A stretch of 64,000 nucleotides of DNA from the NCBI GenBank assembly GCA_937868765.1, contig CALMNL010000007.1, forward strand, positions 1-64,000, read 5' to 3'. The DNA comes from an uncultured Desulfatitalea sp. (GTDB lineage Bacteria > Desulfobacterota > Desulfobacteria > Desulfobacterales > Desulfosarcinaceae). Position 1 is the stretch's first letter; every line of letters starts with the position of its first letter. Both the position numbers and the translations under genes were made by a program. A model generated the notes under the pieces. The model saw nothing but the letters and a program-made list of their open reading frames with translations. It had not been told where the DNA came from and ran no database searches. This document shows, piece by piece, positions 17,640-26,012 of the stretch.

Positions 17640-18701
17640 ATGAAACTGGATGAAATCCGCCAGAGAATAGACAAGATCGATCGGGAGCTGCTGGTGCTGC
17701 TGCAAGAGCGCATGAGCCTGGCCATCCGCTCCAAGAAGTTTAAGAGCGCGGTGGTCGATCCGGGCCGCGAGGAGGTGGTTCTCTCCCGGGCTGAACGCAT
17801 GAACCTGGCGCTGGTGCAGAGCTCTTTCGCGCGGCAGTTGTTGGGCACCATCATCGCCGAGAGCCGACGGTTGCAGCAGGAAGATCTCAGGCTCGTGGCT
17901 TTCCAGGGCGAACCGGGGGCGTACAGCGAAGTGGCCTGCCGGCGTCTGGTGCCTGGCCATGCGTTTATCCCCTGCATGGAATTTGTCCATGTGTTCGAAG
18001 GGGTGCAGGAGGGCTACCTCGATCTGGGCGTGGTGCCGGTGGAAAATTCCCTGGAAGGCGCGGTGACCCAGGTGAACGACCTCTTGACCACCACCGACCT
18101 GAAAGTGATCGGCGAGGTCCGCGTGGCGGTCAACCACTGTCTGTTGGCCACCGAAGCGGTGGATGTGCGCGACCTGCGGGTGGTGTACTCCCATCCCCAG
18201 GCGCTGGCCCAGTGCCAGCGTTTTCTGATTCAGAACAAGCTGGAAGCCCGCCCCTATTACGATACGGCCGGCGCGGCCAAGATGCTGGCCCGGGAGAACC
18301 CCCGTGCCGCGGCTGCCATCGCCAGTCCATTGTGTGCCGAGCTGTATGATATGGAAATCGTGGCCCAGGGCATCGCCGACGGTGCCGCCAACTCGACGCG
18401 CTTTCTGCTGCTCTCGCGTCAGCCTTACCAGGGTCGCGGCGACAAGACCTCCATCATCTTCGCCACTGCCCACCAGGCCGGGCGGCTCTTCAACGTGCTG
18501 CGCCTTTTCGCCGAAGCCGACATCAACCTGACGCGCATCGCCTCGATGCCCTTGCGGTCCGATCCGGGCAACTACAGCTTTTTCCTCGACTTCGAGGGCG
18601 ACATGGGCGATGCCCACGTGACGAAGGTTTTCAAGCAGCTGGACGAAATGGGGATCGCCGTCAAATGCCTGGGGAGCTATCCGGCAGACCAATCCTCCTG
18701 A
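17640..18701 (+). CDS. pheA: Bifunctional chorismate mutase/prephenate dehydratase
   Basis: 353 residues in the standard P-protein order. Residues 1-85 are an AroQ chorismate mutase (MKLDEIRQRIDKIDRELLVLL). Residues ~88-270 are prephenate dehydratase, with GVVPVENSLEGAV and the catalytic Thr-Arg-Phe in NSTRFLLLSR. Residues ~275-350 are an ACT domain. It makes phenylpyruvate from chorismate for Phe synthesis. The ACT motifs that bind Phe are altered: the usual ESRP is ASMP (NLTRIASMPLRSDPGNY), and GALY is GRLF. This suggests changed or lost Phe feedback. The ATG follows an AAGGAAA site. Confidence 0.93.
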   Translation: MKLDEIRQRIDKIDRELLVLLQERMSLAIRSKKFKSAVVDPGREEVVLSRAERMNLALVQSSFARQLLGTIIAESRRLQQEDLRLVAFQGEPGAYSEVACRRLVPGHAFIPCMEFVHVFEGVQEGYLDLGVVPVENSLEGAVTQVNDLLTTTDLKVIGEVRVAVNHCLLATEAVDVRDLRVVYSHPQALAQCQRFLIQNKLEARPYYDTAGAAKMLARENPRAAAAIASPLCAELYDMEIVAQGIADGAANSTRFLLLSRQPYQGRGDKTSIIFATAHQAGRLFNVLRLFAEADINLTRIASMPLRSDPGNYSFFLDFEGDMGDAHVTKVFKQLDEMGIAVKCLGSYPADQSS

Positions 18702-18713
18702 ATTCTGATGCCA

Positions 18714-20561
18714 TCACTGGGGGATCTCCAGATAGAAGGTCGCCCCCCGTTTCGGTTTGCTTTCCGCCCAGCAACGGCCTCCCATGCGCTGGGCCGCTTT
18801 GCGCACCATGGACAGCCCGATTCCCGTCCCTGGGAAGGCCTCGGCCGATTCCAGGCGCTGGAAGATGTCGAAAATGCGGTCATGGAAGCGCATGTCAAAT
18901 CCCTTGCCGTTGTCCCGGATCCACATCACCAGGCCGGTCTCGCTGCGCCGGCTGCCGATGGAGATGGTCGGCCGGGCGCTTTCTTTGGAGAATTTGACGG
19001 CGTTGTCGATCAGGTTGCGCAGGGCCACCGAGAGCCCCTCGCCATCGGCTTTCACCGAGCAGGCATCTAATTCCAGGCTGATGACAATGCCGCGGGCCTC
19101 GATTTCGCTTCGATACCTGGCGACGATCTCGGCCACCAGATCGGGCAGGTGCATGACTCGCTGGGTGGCGGGCCGGTGCTCGACGCGCACATAGGCCAGC
19201 AGCCCGTCGATGAGTCGGTTCATCTGGTCGATGCTGTGCCGAATGGAGCGCAAATAAAGCCGGCCATCTTCGTCGAGGCTCTGGCCGTATGCTTCCAGCA
19301 GCAACCGGCTGTAACCCTCCATGACCTGTAAGGGGACTTTCAAATCGTGGGAGACGGAAAAAGTGAAGGTTGCCAACTCGTGGTTCTTGATGGTCAGTTC
19401 GGCGCTGCGTTCGGCCACCCGCTGCTCCAGTTCGGCATTCAGGCGCTGGATTTGATCCATGGCCGCCTTGCGTGCGGTGATGTCCACGGCGCTGAAGGTG
19501 ATGCCGGCTTCGTGGTGCCGGGGGTCCAGGGGAACCGAGCTTAGCAGCACATCGAGGATGGTGCCGTCCGCCCGACGCCAGCGGGTCTCCACGGTGCCGA
19601 TCCCTTTTTCCCTGATCTGGCGGTATTTCTCACGGCCCACGAAATCGTAATCCACCTGGCTGGGGTAGAGAATGGCCGCGTTCTGGCCGATCAACTGCTG
19701 CCGGCTTTGTCCGGTCATCTCGCAGATGTGGTCATTGACTTCCAGCAGGGTGCGGTTGACCACCAGGCCGATGCCGATGGGGACCGCTCGCAGTAAACTT
19801 TCCAGCCGGGCCGTGCCCCGTCGCAACGCCTCTTCGGCCGAGTTGCGGTCCGCGATTTCCCGCTCCAGACGGGTCACGGTCTGCGCCAGGGCCAGGCTGC
19901 GTTGGCGTACTTCTCCATACAACTGGGCGTTGCGCAGAGCCGTGGCGATCTGGGCAGACATGGTTTCCAGAAATCTCGCCTGGGCGCTGAAGTCGCGGAC
20001 CTGGGTCTGGGATGCCAGGACCAGAACGCCTAACGTTCTATTTTCACAGCAAAGGGGAAGGGCCACCAACGAAATGACCCCGGCCCGCAGACATTCCTCT
20101 TTGGTGCGGCGCGCGTCGTCACGGATGTCCAGGGAGTAAACCGGCCGGCGTTTTTCCATGGCCAGGCCGCAAAGGCATTGGCCGACCCGGTGCAGGGAAA
20201 CGTTGACCGCCCGTCCGCAGCCATGGCCGTGGATCTGTTTTTTGAGTATCAGCCGTTCGCCTTTCTGGATAAAGAGCAAGGCCACATCGGGTTGCACCGC
20301 CTCCATGACGATCTCGAGGCTGATGGCGGCCACTTCGTCCAGTTCCAGGCTCTGATTGATATGTTGCCCCAGGCGGTAGAGGAAGGCCAGCTCCGTGTCC
20401 GAGCGGCGCCGACGTTGGTGGATCGGCGCGCCGTCCGGCGGCACCGGGGTTTGTCCGCGTTGCGTGAAGTCGAGGTCGCAGGTGCCGGCATCTTGGTGGG
20501 AATGGGGGCCGGCGCTTGATCGGGGCGGGTAGACGGTGATGGTATTGCGATTCATAGCCAT
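18714..20561 (-). CDS. Soluble GAF-PAS sensor histidine kinase
   Basis: 615 residues, no membrane helices. A disordered N-terminus (~1-45) precedes a GAF domain (~55-205; RVGQCLCGLAMEKRRPVYSLD, LVALPLCCENRTLGVLVLAS), a coiled coil, PAS (~245-370; GIGLVVNRTLLEVNDHICEMT), HisKA with His in TFTFSVSHDLKVPLQ, and HATPase (WIRDNGKGFDMRF, GTGIGLSMV). The SHDLK..LQ box resembles bacteriophytochrome-type kinases, but there is no chromophore Cys-His pair, so the ligand is unknown. The start at 20561 has GGGAGG upstream. Convergent with pheA, 12 bases apart; no response regulator is adjacent. Confidence 0.88.
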   Translation of the reverse strand: MAMNRNTITVYPPRSSAGPHSHQDAGTCDLDFTQRGQTPVPPDGAPIHQRRRRSDTELAFLYRLGQHINQSLELDEVAAISLEIVMEAVQPDVALLFIQKGERLILKKQIHGHGCGRAVNVSLHRVGQCLCGLAMEKRRPVYSLDIRDDARRTKEECLRAGVISLVALPLCCENRTLGVLVLASQTQVRDFSAQARFLETMSAQIATALRNAQLYGEVRQRSLALAQTVTRLEREIADRNSAEEALRRGTARLESLLRAVPIGIGLVVNRTLLEVNDHICEMTGQSRQQLIGQNAAILYPSQVDYDFVGREKYRQIREKGIGTVETRWRRADGTILDVLLSSVPLDPRHHEAGITFSAVDITARKAAMDQIQRLNAELEQRVAERSAELTIKNHELATFTFSVSHDLKVPLQVMEGYSRLLLEAYGQSLDEDGRLYLRSIRHSIDQMNRLIDGLLAYVRVEHRPATQRVMHLPDLVAEIVARYRSEIEARGIVISLELDACSVKADGEGLSVALRNLIDNAVKFSKESARPTISIGSRRSETGLVMWIRDNGKGFDMRFHDRIFDIFQRLESAEAFPGTGIGLSMVRKAAQRMGGRCWAESKPKRGATFYLEIPQ

Positions 20562-20898
20562 GTTCTGTCCCTCCCATTTATGGTGACGCACAGGGGAACA
20601 TACCTGCCATATCGTCTCTCAACATTTCAGGCGGACATCGGATCGCTGCGGCCAGGATGCGCTATCCTCGGGCCACTTCCTGGTCCCAAAAACATGGATG
20701 CAGTCGTGAAAAATACCGCTCAGAACAAATCGCGTGGCAAAACCGTGGGAGCTATGGAGGGTCGATTCCGGAGCTGTAATGTGAGGCTGCTGAAACTATA
20801 ATGCAGGAGAGAGATTGAAGTCAATCGGCTGGGGGGCTTTTTATCGCCCGCGAGGCCGGTGAAAGACCGTCCTCGCGGGCTGCCGGTTTTGGTTCCCG
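20562..20898. other. Intergenic region with an inverted repeat past ppdK
   Basis: 337 bases between the GAF-PAS kinase and the end of ppdK, both leftward. A perfect 10-base inverted repeat (20846-20855 with 20871-20880) lies just past the ppdK stop; it lacks a good T-run in the ppdK direction, so it is only a possible terminator or 3' stabilising hairpin. Nothing else recognised. Confidence 0.5.
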
Positions 20899-23634
20899 TT
20901 AAGATTTCTTGGACTTCAACGCCGCATGGGCTGCGGCCAGGCGCGCGATGGGCACCCGGAAGGGAGAACAGGAGACATAATTGAGCCCCAGCTCATGGCA
21001 CAAGGCAATGGAGGCCGGATCGCCGCCGTGCTCCCCGCAGATACCGCACTCCAGTTCGGGCCGCACGCGGCGGCCTTTGGTAACGGCGATGCGCATGAGT
21101 TCGCCCACACCATCGCGGTCCAGGGTGGCAAAGGGATTGTCCGGCAGGATGCCTTTATTCAAATAGGCCATGAGGAATCCGGCCTCGGCGTCATCTCTGG
21201 AAATGCCGAAGGTGGTCTGGGTCAGGTCATTGGTGCCGAATGAGAAAAATTGAGCGTATTCGCTGATCTGATCGGCGGTCATGGCGGCCCGCGGCAGCTC
21301 GATCATGGTGCCGAATTTATATTCGATCTGGATGCCCTGCTCCTGCATGACGTTCTTGGCTTCGCCTTCCAGGGCCTGCTGCTGCACCCTTAGTTCGTTG
21401 ACATGGCTGGTGAGCGGGATCATCACCTTGGGCAGTACCTTGATGCCTTCCCGGGTGACTTCGCAGGCTGCCTCGAAGATGGCGCGCACCTGCATGAGGG
21501 TCAATTCCGGGATCATGATGCCCAGGCGGACCCCGCGCAGCCCGATCATGGGATTTTGTTCGCGCAGTTGTTCGGCCTGACTCCGGATGCGTTCCTTGAG
21601 CCGGATCTGCTGGAGCAGTTGGTCGATCTCGGCCAGGTTGGCGGCATGGCCCACCCGCAGCTTCAGGTCGGCCAGCTCGTTGATCAGTTCCACCAGGTCG
21701 GGCAGGAATTCGTGCAGGGGCGGGTCGATGAGCCGGATGATGACCGGCAGGCCGTCCATGACCCGGAACAGTCCGGCGAAATCCTCCCGCTGGAAGGGCA
21801 GCAGGCTTTTGAGAGCCTCCCGGCGCTCGATGGGCAGGGTGGCCATGATCATTTTCTGCACGTGAGGCAAGCGCTCGCTTTCGAAAAACATGTGCTCCGA
21901 ACGGCACAGGCCGATGCCCTGGGCGCCGTACTCCCGGGCGCGCCGGGCGTCGACGGGGTAATCGGCATTGGCCCATACGCCCAGCGTACGGATCTCATCG
22001 GCCCAGGCGAGCAGTTTGATCAGCCAGGGGTCCTTGATATCCGGTACCTTGGTCTGGAGTTGACCGATGAACACTTCGCCGGTGTTGCCGTCGATGCTGA
22101 TCCAGTCACCTTCCAGGATCACCGTTTCTCCCACGCTCATGCGTCGTTTGTGCAGGTCGATCTGCAGGGCGCCGACGCCGACCACCGCGGGTTTGCCGAA
22201 CTGCCGGGCCACCAGGGCCGCATGGCTGGTGCGGCCGCCCCGGCTGGTGAGAATGCCTTTGGCGGCCAGCATGCCATGCACGTCGTCGGGCTTGGTCTCG
22301 GGCCGCACCATGATCACCTGCTTGCCCTGCTCCTTGGCCCACAATTCGGCGATGTCGGCGTCGAAGGCCACCACGCCGTAAGCGGCGCCGGGAGAGACGT
22401 TGAGGCCCCGCGCCAGTACCTTGTTCCCGGCGCGGGCCTGGGCCACGGCCTGGTTGTCGAACTGGGGATGGAGGAAGAAATCGATCTGTCCGGGGCTGAC
22501 CCGGGCCACGGCCTCTGCCTTGGTGATCAAACCCTCCTGCTGCATGTCCACGGCGATGCGCACGGCGGCCTGGGCCGTGCGCTTGCCGTCGCGGGTCTGG
22601 AGCATCCAGAGTTTACCCTTCTCGATGGTGAACTCCATGTCCTGCATGTCGCGGTAGTGTCGTTCCAGGTTCTTGGCGATCTTCAGCAGCTCGGCATAAT
22701 CATCGGGCATCTCCGCGGCCATCTGGTCGATGTTCTTGGTCATGCGGATGCCGGCCACCACATCCTCGCCCTGGGCGTTGATCAGGTAGTCGCCTTCCAT
22801 TTTGGGCTCGCCGGTGGCGCCGTTGCGGGTCATGGCCACGCCCGTGGCGCTGTCTTCGCCCATGTTGCCGAAGACCATGGTGACGATGTTCACCGCCGTT
22901 CCCAGGTCGTGGGCGATGCCGGCGGCATTGCGGTAGTCCACTGCGCGCCTGCCGTTCCAGCTCTTGAAGACCGCCTCGGTGGCCATCTTGAGCTGCTCCA
23001 CCGGGTCCTGGGGGAAATCCACCTGGGTGTGGCTGCGAAAAATGGTTTTGAACTGGGCGGTGAGGGCCTCCCAGTCGGCGGCGGTCAGGTCGGTGTCGCT
23101 GGAGACGCCTGCCTGACGCTTGGCATGGTCGATGGCTCTTTCGAAAGCTTCGTCCTCGATGCCCATGACCACCGAGCCGAACATCTGGATCAGTCGTCGA
23201 TAGGCGTCATAAACGAAACGGGGGTCGCTGGTCTGGGCGATCAGCCCCTGGGCGGTTTCGTCGTTCAGGCCGATGTTCAAAACCGTATCCATCATGCCGG
23301 GCATGGAGAATTTGGCGCCCGAGCGGCACGAGACCAGCAGCGGGTAATCCGGATCTCCGAATATCTTGCCGGTGGCGGTTTCGATGGCCAGCAGGGCGTG
23401 CAGTTCCTGATCCCACATTCCGTCCGGGAAAACCCCGCCGCCGGCCAGGTAGGCGTTGCACGCCTCGGTGGTCACGGTAAACCCCGGCGGCACCGGCACG
23501 CCGATGCGGTGCATGTCGGCCAGGTTGGCGCCCTTGCCGCCGAACAGGCCTCGAACCGCATCCCAATCCCCTTTGACATACTCCATGGCTTGATCCAGTT
23601 CATTGAACAGGTAAACCCACTTTTTCGTCTGCAT
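20899..23634 (-). CDS. ppdK: Pyruvate, phosphate dikinase
   Basis: 911 residues, full length. It interconverts pyruvate + ATP + Pi and PEP + AMP + PPi. The N-terminal ATP-grasp part begins WVYLFNELDQAM and has FGGKGANLADMHRIGVPVPPGF. The swivelling phosphohistidine domain has His471 in GGRTSHAALVARQFGKPAVV. The C-terminal TIM barrel has QGIGLCRSEHMFF and the catalytic Cys near residue 866 in ECGICGEHGG. GGAGAAAGGA precedes the start. In sulfate reducers PPDK is often used for gluconeogenesis or pyrophosphate economy. It is a single-gene unit. Confidence 0.97.
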   Translation of the reverse strand: MQTKKWVYLFNELDQAMEYVKGDWDAVRGLFGGKGANLADMHRIGVPVPPGFTVTTEACNAYLAGGGVFPDGMWDQELHALLAIETATGKIFGDPDYPLLVSCRSGAKFSMPGMMDTVLNIGLNDETAQGLIAQTSDPRFVYDAYRRLIQMFGSVVMGIEDEAFERAIDHAKRQAGVSSDTDLTAADWEALTAQFKTIFRSHTQVDFPQDPVEQLKMATEAVFKSWNGRRAVDYRNAAGIAHDLGTAVNIVTMVFGNMGEDSATGVAMTRNGATGEPKMEGDYLINAQGEDVVAGIRMTKNIDQMAAEMPDDYAELLKIAKNLERHYRDMQDMEFTIEKGKLWMLQTRDGKRTAQAAVRIAVDMQQEGLITKAEAVARVSPGQIDFFLHPQFDNQAVAQARAGNKVLARGLNVSPGAAYGVVAFDADIAELWAKEQGKQVIMVRPETKPDDVHGMLAAKGILTSRGGRTSHAALVARQFGKPAVVGVGALQIDLHKRRMSVGETVILEGDWISIDGNTGEVFIGQLQTKVPDIKDPWLIKLLAWADEIRTLGVWANADYPVDARRAREYGAQGIGLCRSEHMFFESERLPHVQKMIMATLPIERREALKSLLPFQREDFAGLFRVMDGLPVIIRLIDPPLHEFLPDLVELINELADLKLRVGHAANLAEIDQLLQQIRLKERIRSQAEQLREQNPMIGLRGVRLGIMIPELTLMQVRAIFEAACEVTREGIKVLPKVMIPLTSHVNELRVQQQALEGEAKNVMQEQGIQIEYKFGTMIELPRAAMTADQISEYAQFFSFGTNDLTQTTFGISRDDAEAGFLMAYLNKGILPDNPFATLDRDGVGELMRIAVTKGRRVRPELECGICGEHGGDPASIALCHELGLNYVSCSPFRVPIARLAAAHAALKSKKS

Positions 23635-23965
23635 GATCCTTTCTCCCGGAATTTTTGTAATGAATCCTGTTAAATATGAAGAAAAGCGGCCAGGACAGGT
23701 CGCTTCCGATCTGGCGCGTCACAGGATGGGTGGCCTTATCGTGGAGGCGCACTATAACCGATCTGCGTGGCGAAAAAAAGAGGCAGTGCCGCCGCTGCGA
23801 ATCGATGGCAGGCCGTTGCGGCAATGCATGGCCCCTTTGGCTGCATCGTTCGATGGGTTGAATGGGCTGTTGAAGGCCGAGCCACGGGCCGAGGGCAGGG
23901 GGCGTGCTTTTCGAAACGCGCGCCGGGTGGAACGGCACCCAGAGGGATAATTACCGGTCAACCGA
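23635..23965. other. ppdK upstream region
   Basis: 331 bases between the ppdK start and the broken DUF2845 gene, both leftward. It should carry the ppdK promoter; no consensus pair is evident. Rightward open frames here overlap each other and have shadow-like composition. Confidence 0.45.
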
Positions 23966-24289
23966 CTACTTCGAATACTCCTTTTTTACCAGGCGGCTGC
24001 CCTCGAAGGTCAGAATGTAGAGGCCGCCGTCCTTCTCGTAAATCCACTCGACCACCTAGTTCGTGTCTTTGACCTTCAACTGCTCATCCTTGAGGATCTC
24101 ATAGGTGGTGCGTTCGCCGACGGTTTGTTGGGAGGTGGGTTCGCCGTACAACTGCCGGACTTTGTACATGGTGTCGCCTATGCTGACGAAGGCGTTGCCG
24201 CAGCGCAAAGAGGTATCGCTCCGGCCGGGCTGGGCGGAAAGCAAAAAGAGACCGCCGGCCGCCGTCATCAGAATGAGAAGGTTTTTCAT
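23966..24289 (-). pseudogene. DUF2845-like secreted protein split by an in-frame TAG
   Basis: From the ATG at 24289 (GGAG six bases upstream) a signal peptide (MKNLLILMTAAGGLFLLSA) leads into SLRCGNAFVSIGDTMYKVRQLYGEP, the DUF2845 signature. The frame stops at TAG (24056-24058) after 77 residues. The same frame then continues for 29 codons to a second TAG at 23966, reading VVEWIYEKDGGLYILTFEGS then RLVKKEYSK. This is the usual family C-terminus, so one base change has split an otherwise intact gene. Sequencing error or TAG readthrough cannot be excluded. DUF2845 function is unknown. Confidence 0.75.
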
Positions 24290-24497
24290 CGTCCGCTCCC
24301 GGTGCTCTTTGGTTTGGTTTCTTTGGCGCTTTAAAGCAGGGTGCCGATCTGCCGATAATCTACCTGAACCATCTTCGCCTGGCAAATGAAATTGCAGGCC
24401 GGTAGTATTGCCGGTTGTCAACCGCCCGCTTTTTGAATACAAACATAATATCATCTCTCCGCCGCCACCGCCACCGCTGCCGAAGAAAGGATGAACC

Positions 24498-26012
24498 ATG
24501 ACCAAATCGGACAGCATCGACAGTCCCTCGGCTTTCACTTTGGAAGAATTCCTCCTTGAGGCCGTCCTGCCTTATGGCCAACCCCATGTCGTCGAACAGG
24601 GTGCCGATCTGATCCTGATGGGCGAACCTTCCGAGTGCTTCTACTATGTGGAGAAAGGCTCCCTGGAGGTCTCCTATGCCGCCCATCGCACCTCCATCGT
24701 GGTGGCGCTGATCGGACCGGGTGCGTTTTTCGGGGAGATCGGCTTTTTCGACCAGCAGACGCGCACCCGCAACATCCAGGCCACCGAAGTGACGCGTCTG
24801 CGGCTCTTCGACCGGATCGCCATGAATCGCCTGCGGGACGATGATCCGCTGCTGTACGCCCGGTTCCTGGAGAGCGTGCTGCGCATGGTTTGCGGCCGCT
24901 TCCGCCAAATCCTCTCCGACCGCGGGCCCCTGATGGCCTATGCGGCCAGTCTTTCCACGGGGCGCGAGCGTTTTGCAGGCCTCCAGCCGCTGCCCATGGA
25001 TCTGCTGGCCTCGCCCGTCTGGCAGCAGGTGAACGCGGAACTCGAGGGGTTCAAAGCCCGCATGTTCGACCTGGGCTACAAACTCCAGGCCGATCCGGAC
25101 CCGGATATCTCGCCTGCGCATCGGGCCGAGGGCGAAGCGAGCATAAACGACTTTTTTCAAAAGGTCCGGGAAATGGATGGCATCATCAATGCCCGCGAAA
25201 GCGCCGACCTGATCTGGGGCTACGTTTTCAAAGAGGCTTTCCCCTACCTGATGCGCAGCCGCTTCTTCGAGCGCGCCTACTACAAGCCCAAAGGGTACGC
25301 CGGCGATTTTTACATGATCGAAATGATCTACCGCAACCAGCCCGAGGGCGACGGCAAACTGGGGCGGCTGTTGGATGGCCTGTTCTTGCAGCAGATCGCG
25401 GCCAAGGCCGTGCGCGGGCGCCGCCTGCTGCTGCACCAGACCCTGGACCGGCTCTGTCGGGCGCGCCTCGGTGCACAAGGGGCGATCCGCATTCTCAACC
25501 TGGCCTGCGGGCCGTGCCGGGAGCTGTTCGATCTGATCGCCCAGGGCGGTTATGACCACTCCATCAACGCCCTGTGCGTGGACATCGACCCGGAGGCGCT
25601 TCAGTTCGCCGACCAGAAGGTGAACATCTTCGATCACCGCGCCAGCGTGCGCTTCATGAACGAGAACGTGATCAAGTGGGCCCTGGGGCGGGTCAAGCAG
25701 GATTTGGGCCTGCAGGATATCATCTACTCTTCGGGACTGTGCGATTATCTGGATGCGCGTCTGATGAAAGCGCTGATCAGGCGCTGCCACGAGCATCTCA
25801 AGCCGGGCGGGGTATTGATCCTCGGAAATTTTTCGCCGGTCAACCCGGACCGGCCCATCATGGACCACCTGCTCTACTGGCGCCTGATCCACCGCGATCC
25901 GGAGCAGTTGCGCGCGCTTTTCGATCAGACGCCTTTCGGTCGGGATATCGAAATCATCGCCGAGACCCAGGGCGTCAATCTTTTTGCGGTGGCGCGGCGG
26001 CCCGCTCCATAA
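24498..26012 (+). CDS. Cyclic-nucleotide-binding domain fused to SAM methyltransferase
   Basis: 504 residues. Residues ~15-135 are a CRP-type cNMP-binding domain (FYYVEKGSLEVSYAA, GPGAFFGEIGFF); there is no HTH. Residues ~220-500 form a class I SAM methyltransferase, with RILNLACGPCRELFDLI as motif I, ALCVDIDPEAL as motif II and LKPGGVLILGNFSP further on. KPKGYAGDFYMIEMIYRN resembles a region seen in proteins annotated for 3-hydroxypalmitate methyl ester synthesis, a memory-based link. It may be a nucleotide-gated methyltransferase making a signal molecule. Its last 38 bases overlap the convergent hybrid kinase gene. Confidence 0.8.
   Translation: MTKSDSIDSPSAFTLEEFLLEAVLPYGQPHVVEQGADLILMGEPSECFYYVEKGSLEVSYAAHRTSIVVALIGPGAFFGEIGFFDQQTRTRNIQATEVTRLRLFDRIAMNRLRDDDPLLYARFLESVLRMVCGRFRQILSDRGPLMAYAASLSTGRERFAGLQPLPMDLLASPVWQQVNAELEGFKARMFDLGYKLQADPDPDISPAHRAEGEASINDFFQKVREMDGIINARESADLIWGYVFKEAFPYLMRSRFFERAYYKPKGYAGDFYMIEMIYRNQPEGDGKLGRLLDGLFLQQIAAKAVRGRRLLLHQTLDRLCRARLGAQGAIRILNLACGPCRELFDLIAQGGYDHSINALCVDIDPEALQFADQKVNIFDHRASVRFMNENVIKWALGRVKQDLGLQDIIYSSGLCDYLDARLMKALIRRCHEHLKPGGVLILGNFSPVNPDRPIMDHLLYWRLIHRDPEQLRALFDQTPFGRDIEIIAETQGVNLFAVARRPAP

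Noticed and set aside
21403-23673. 756-codon open frame on the plus strand opposite ppdK
   Set aside because: Rich in His, Gly, Asp and Gln, no family match, and fully antisense to a clear ppdK gene. It is a GC-content shadow.
24455-24482. CCGCCACCG-type triplet repeat before the methyltransferase gene
   Set aside because: Short, impure and typical of GC-rich leaders; it does not extend into either gene.
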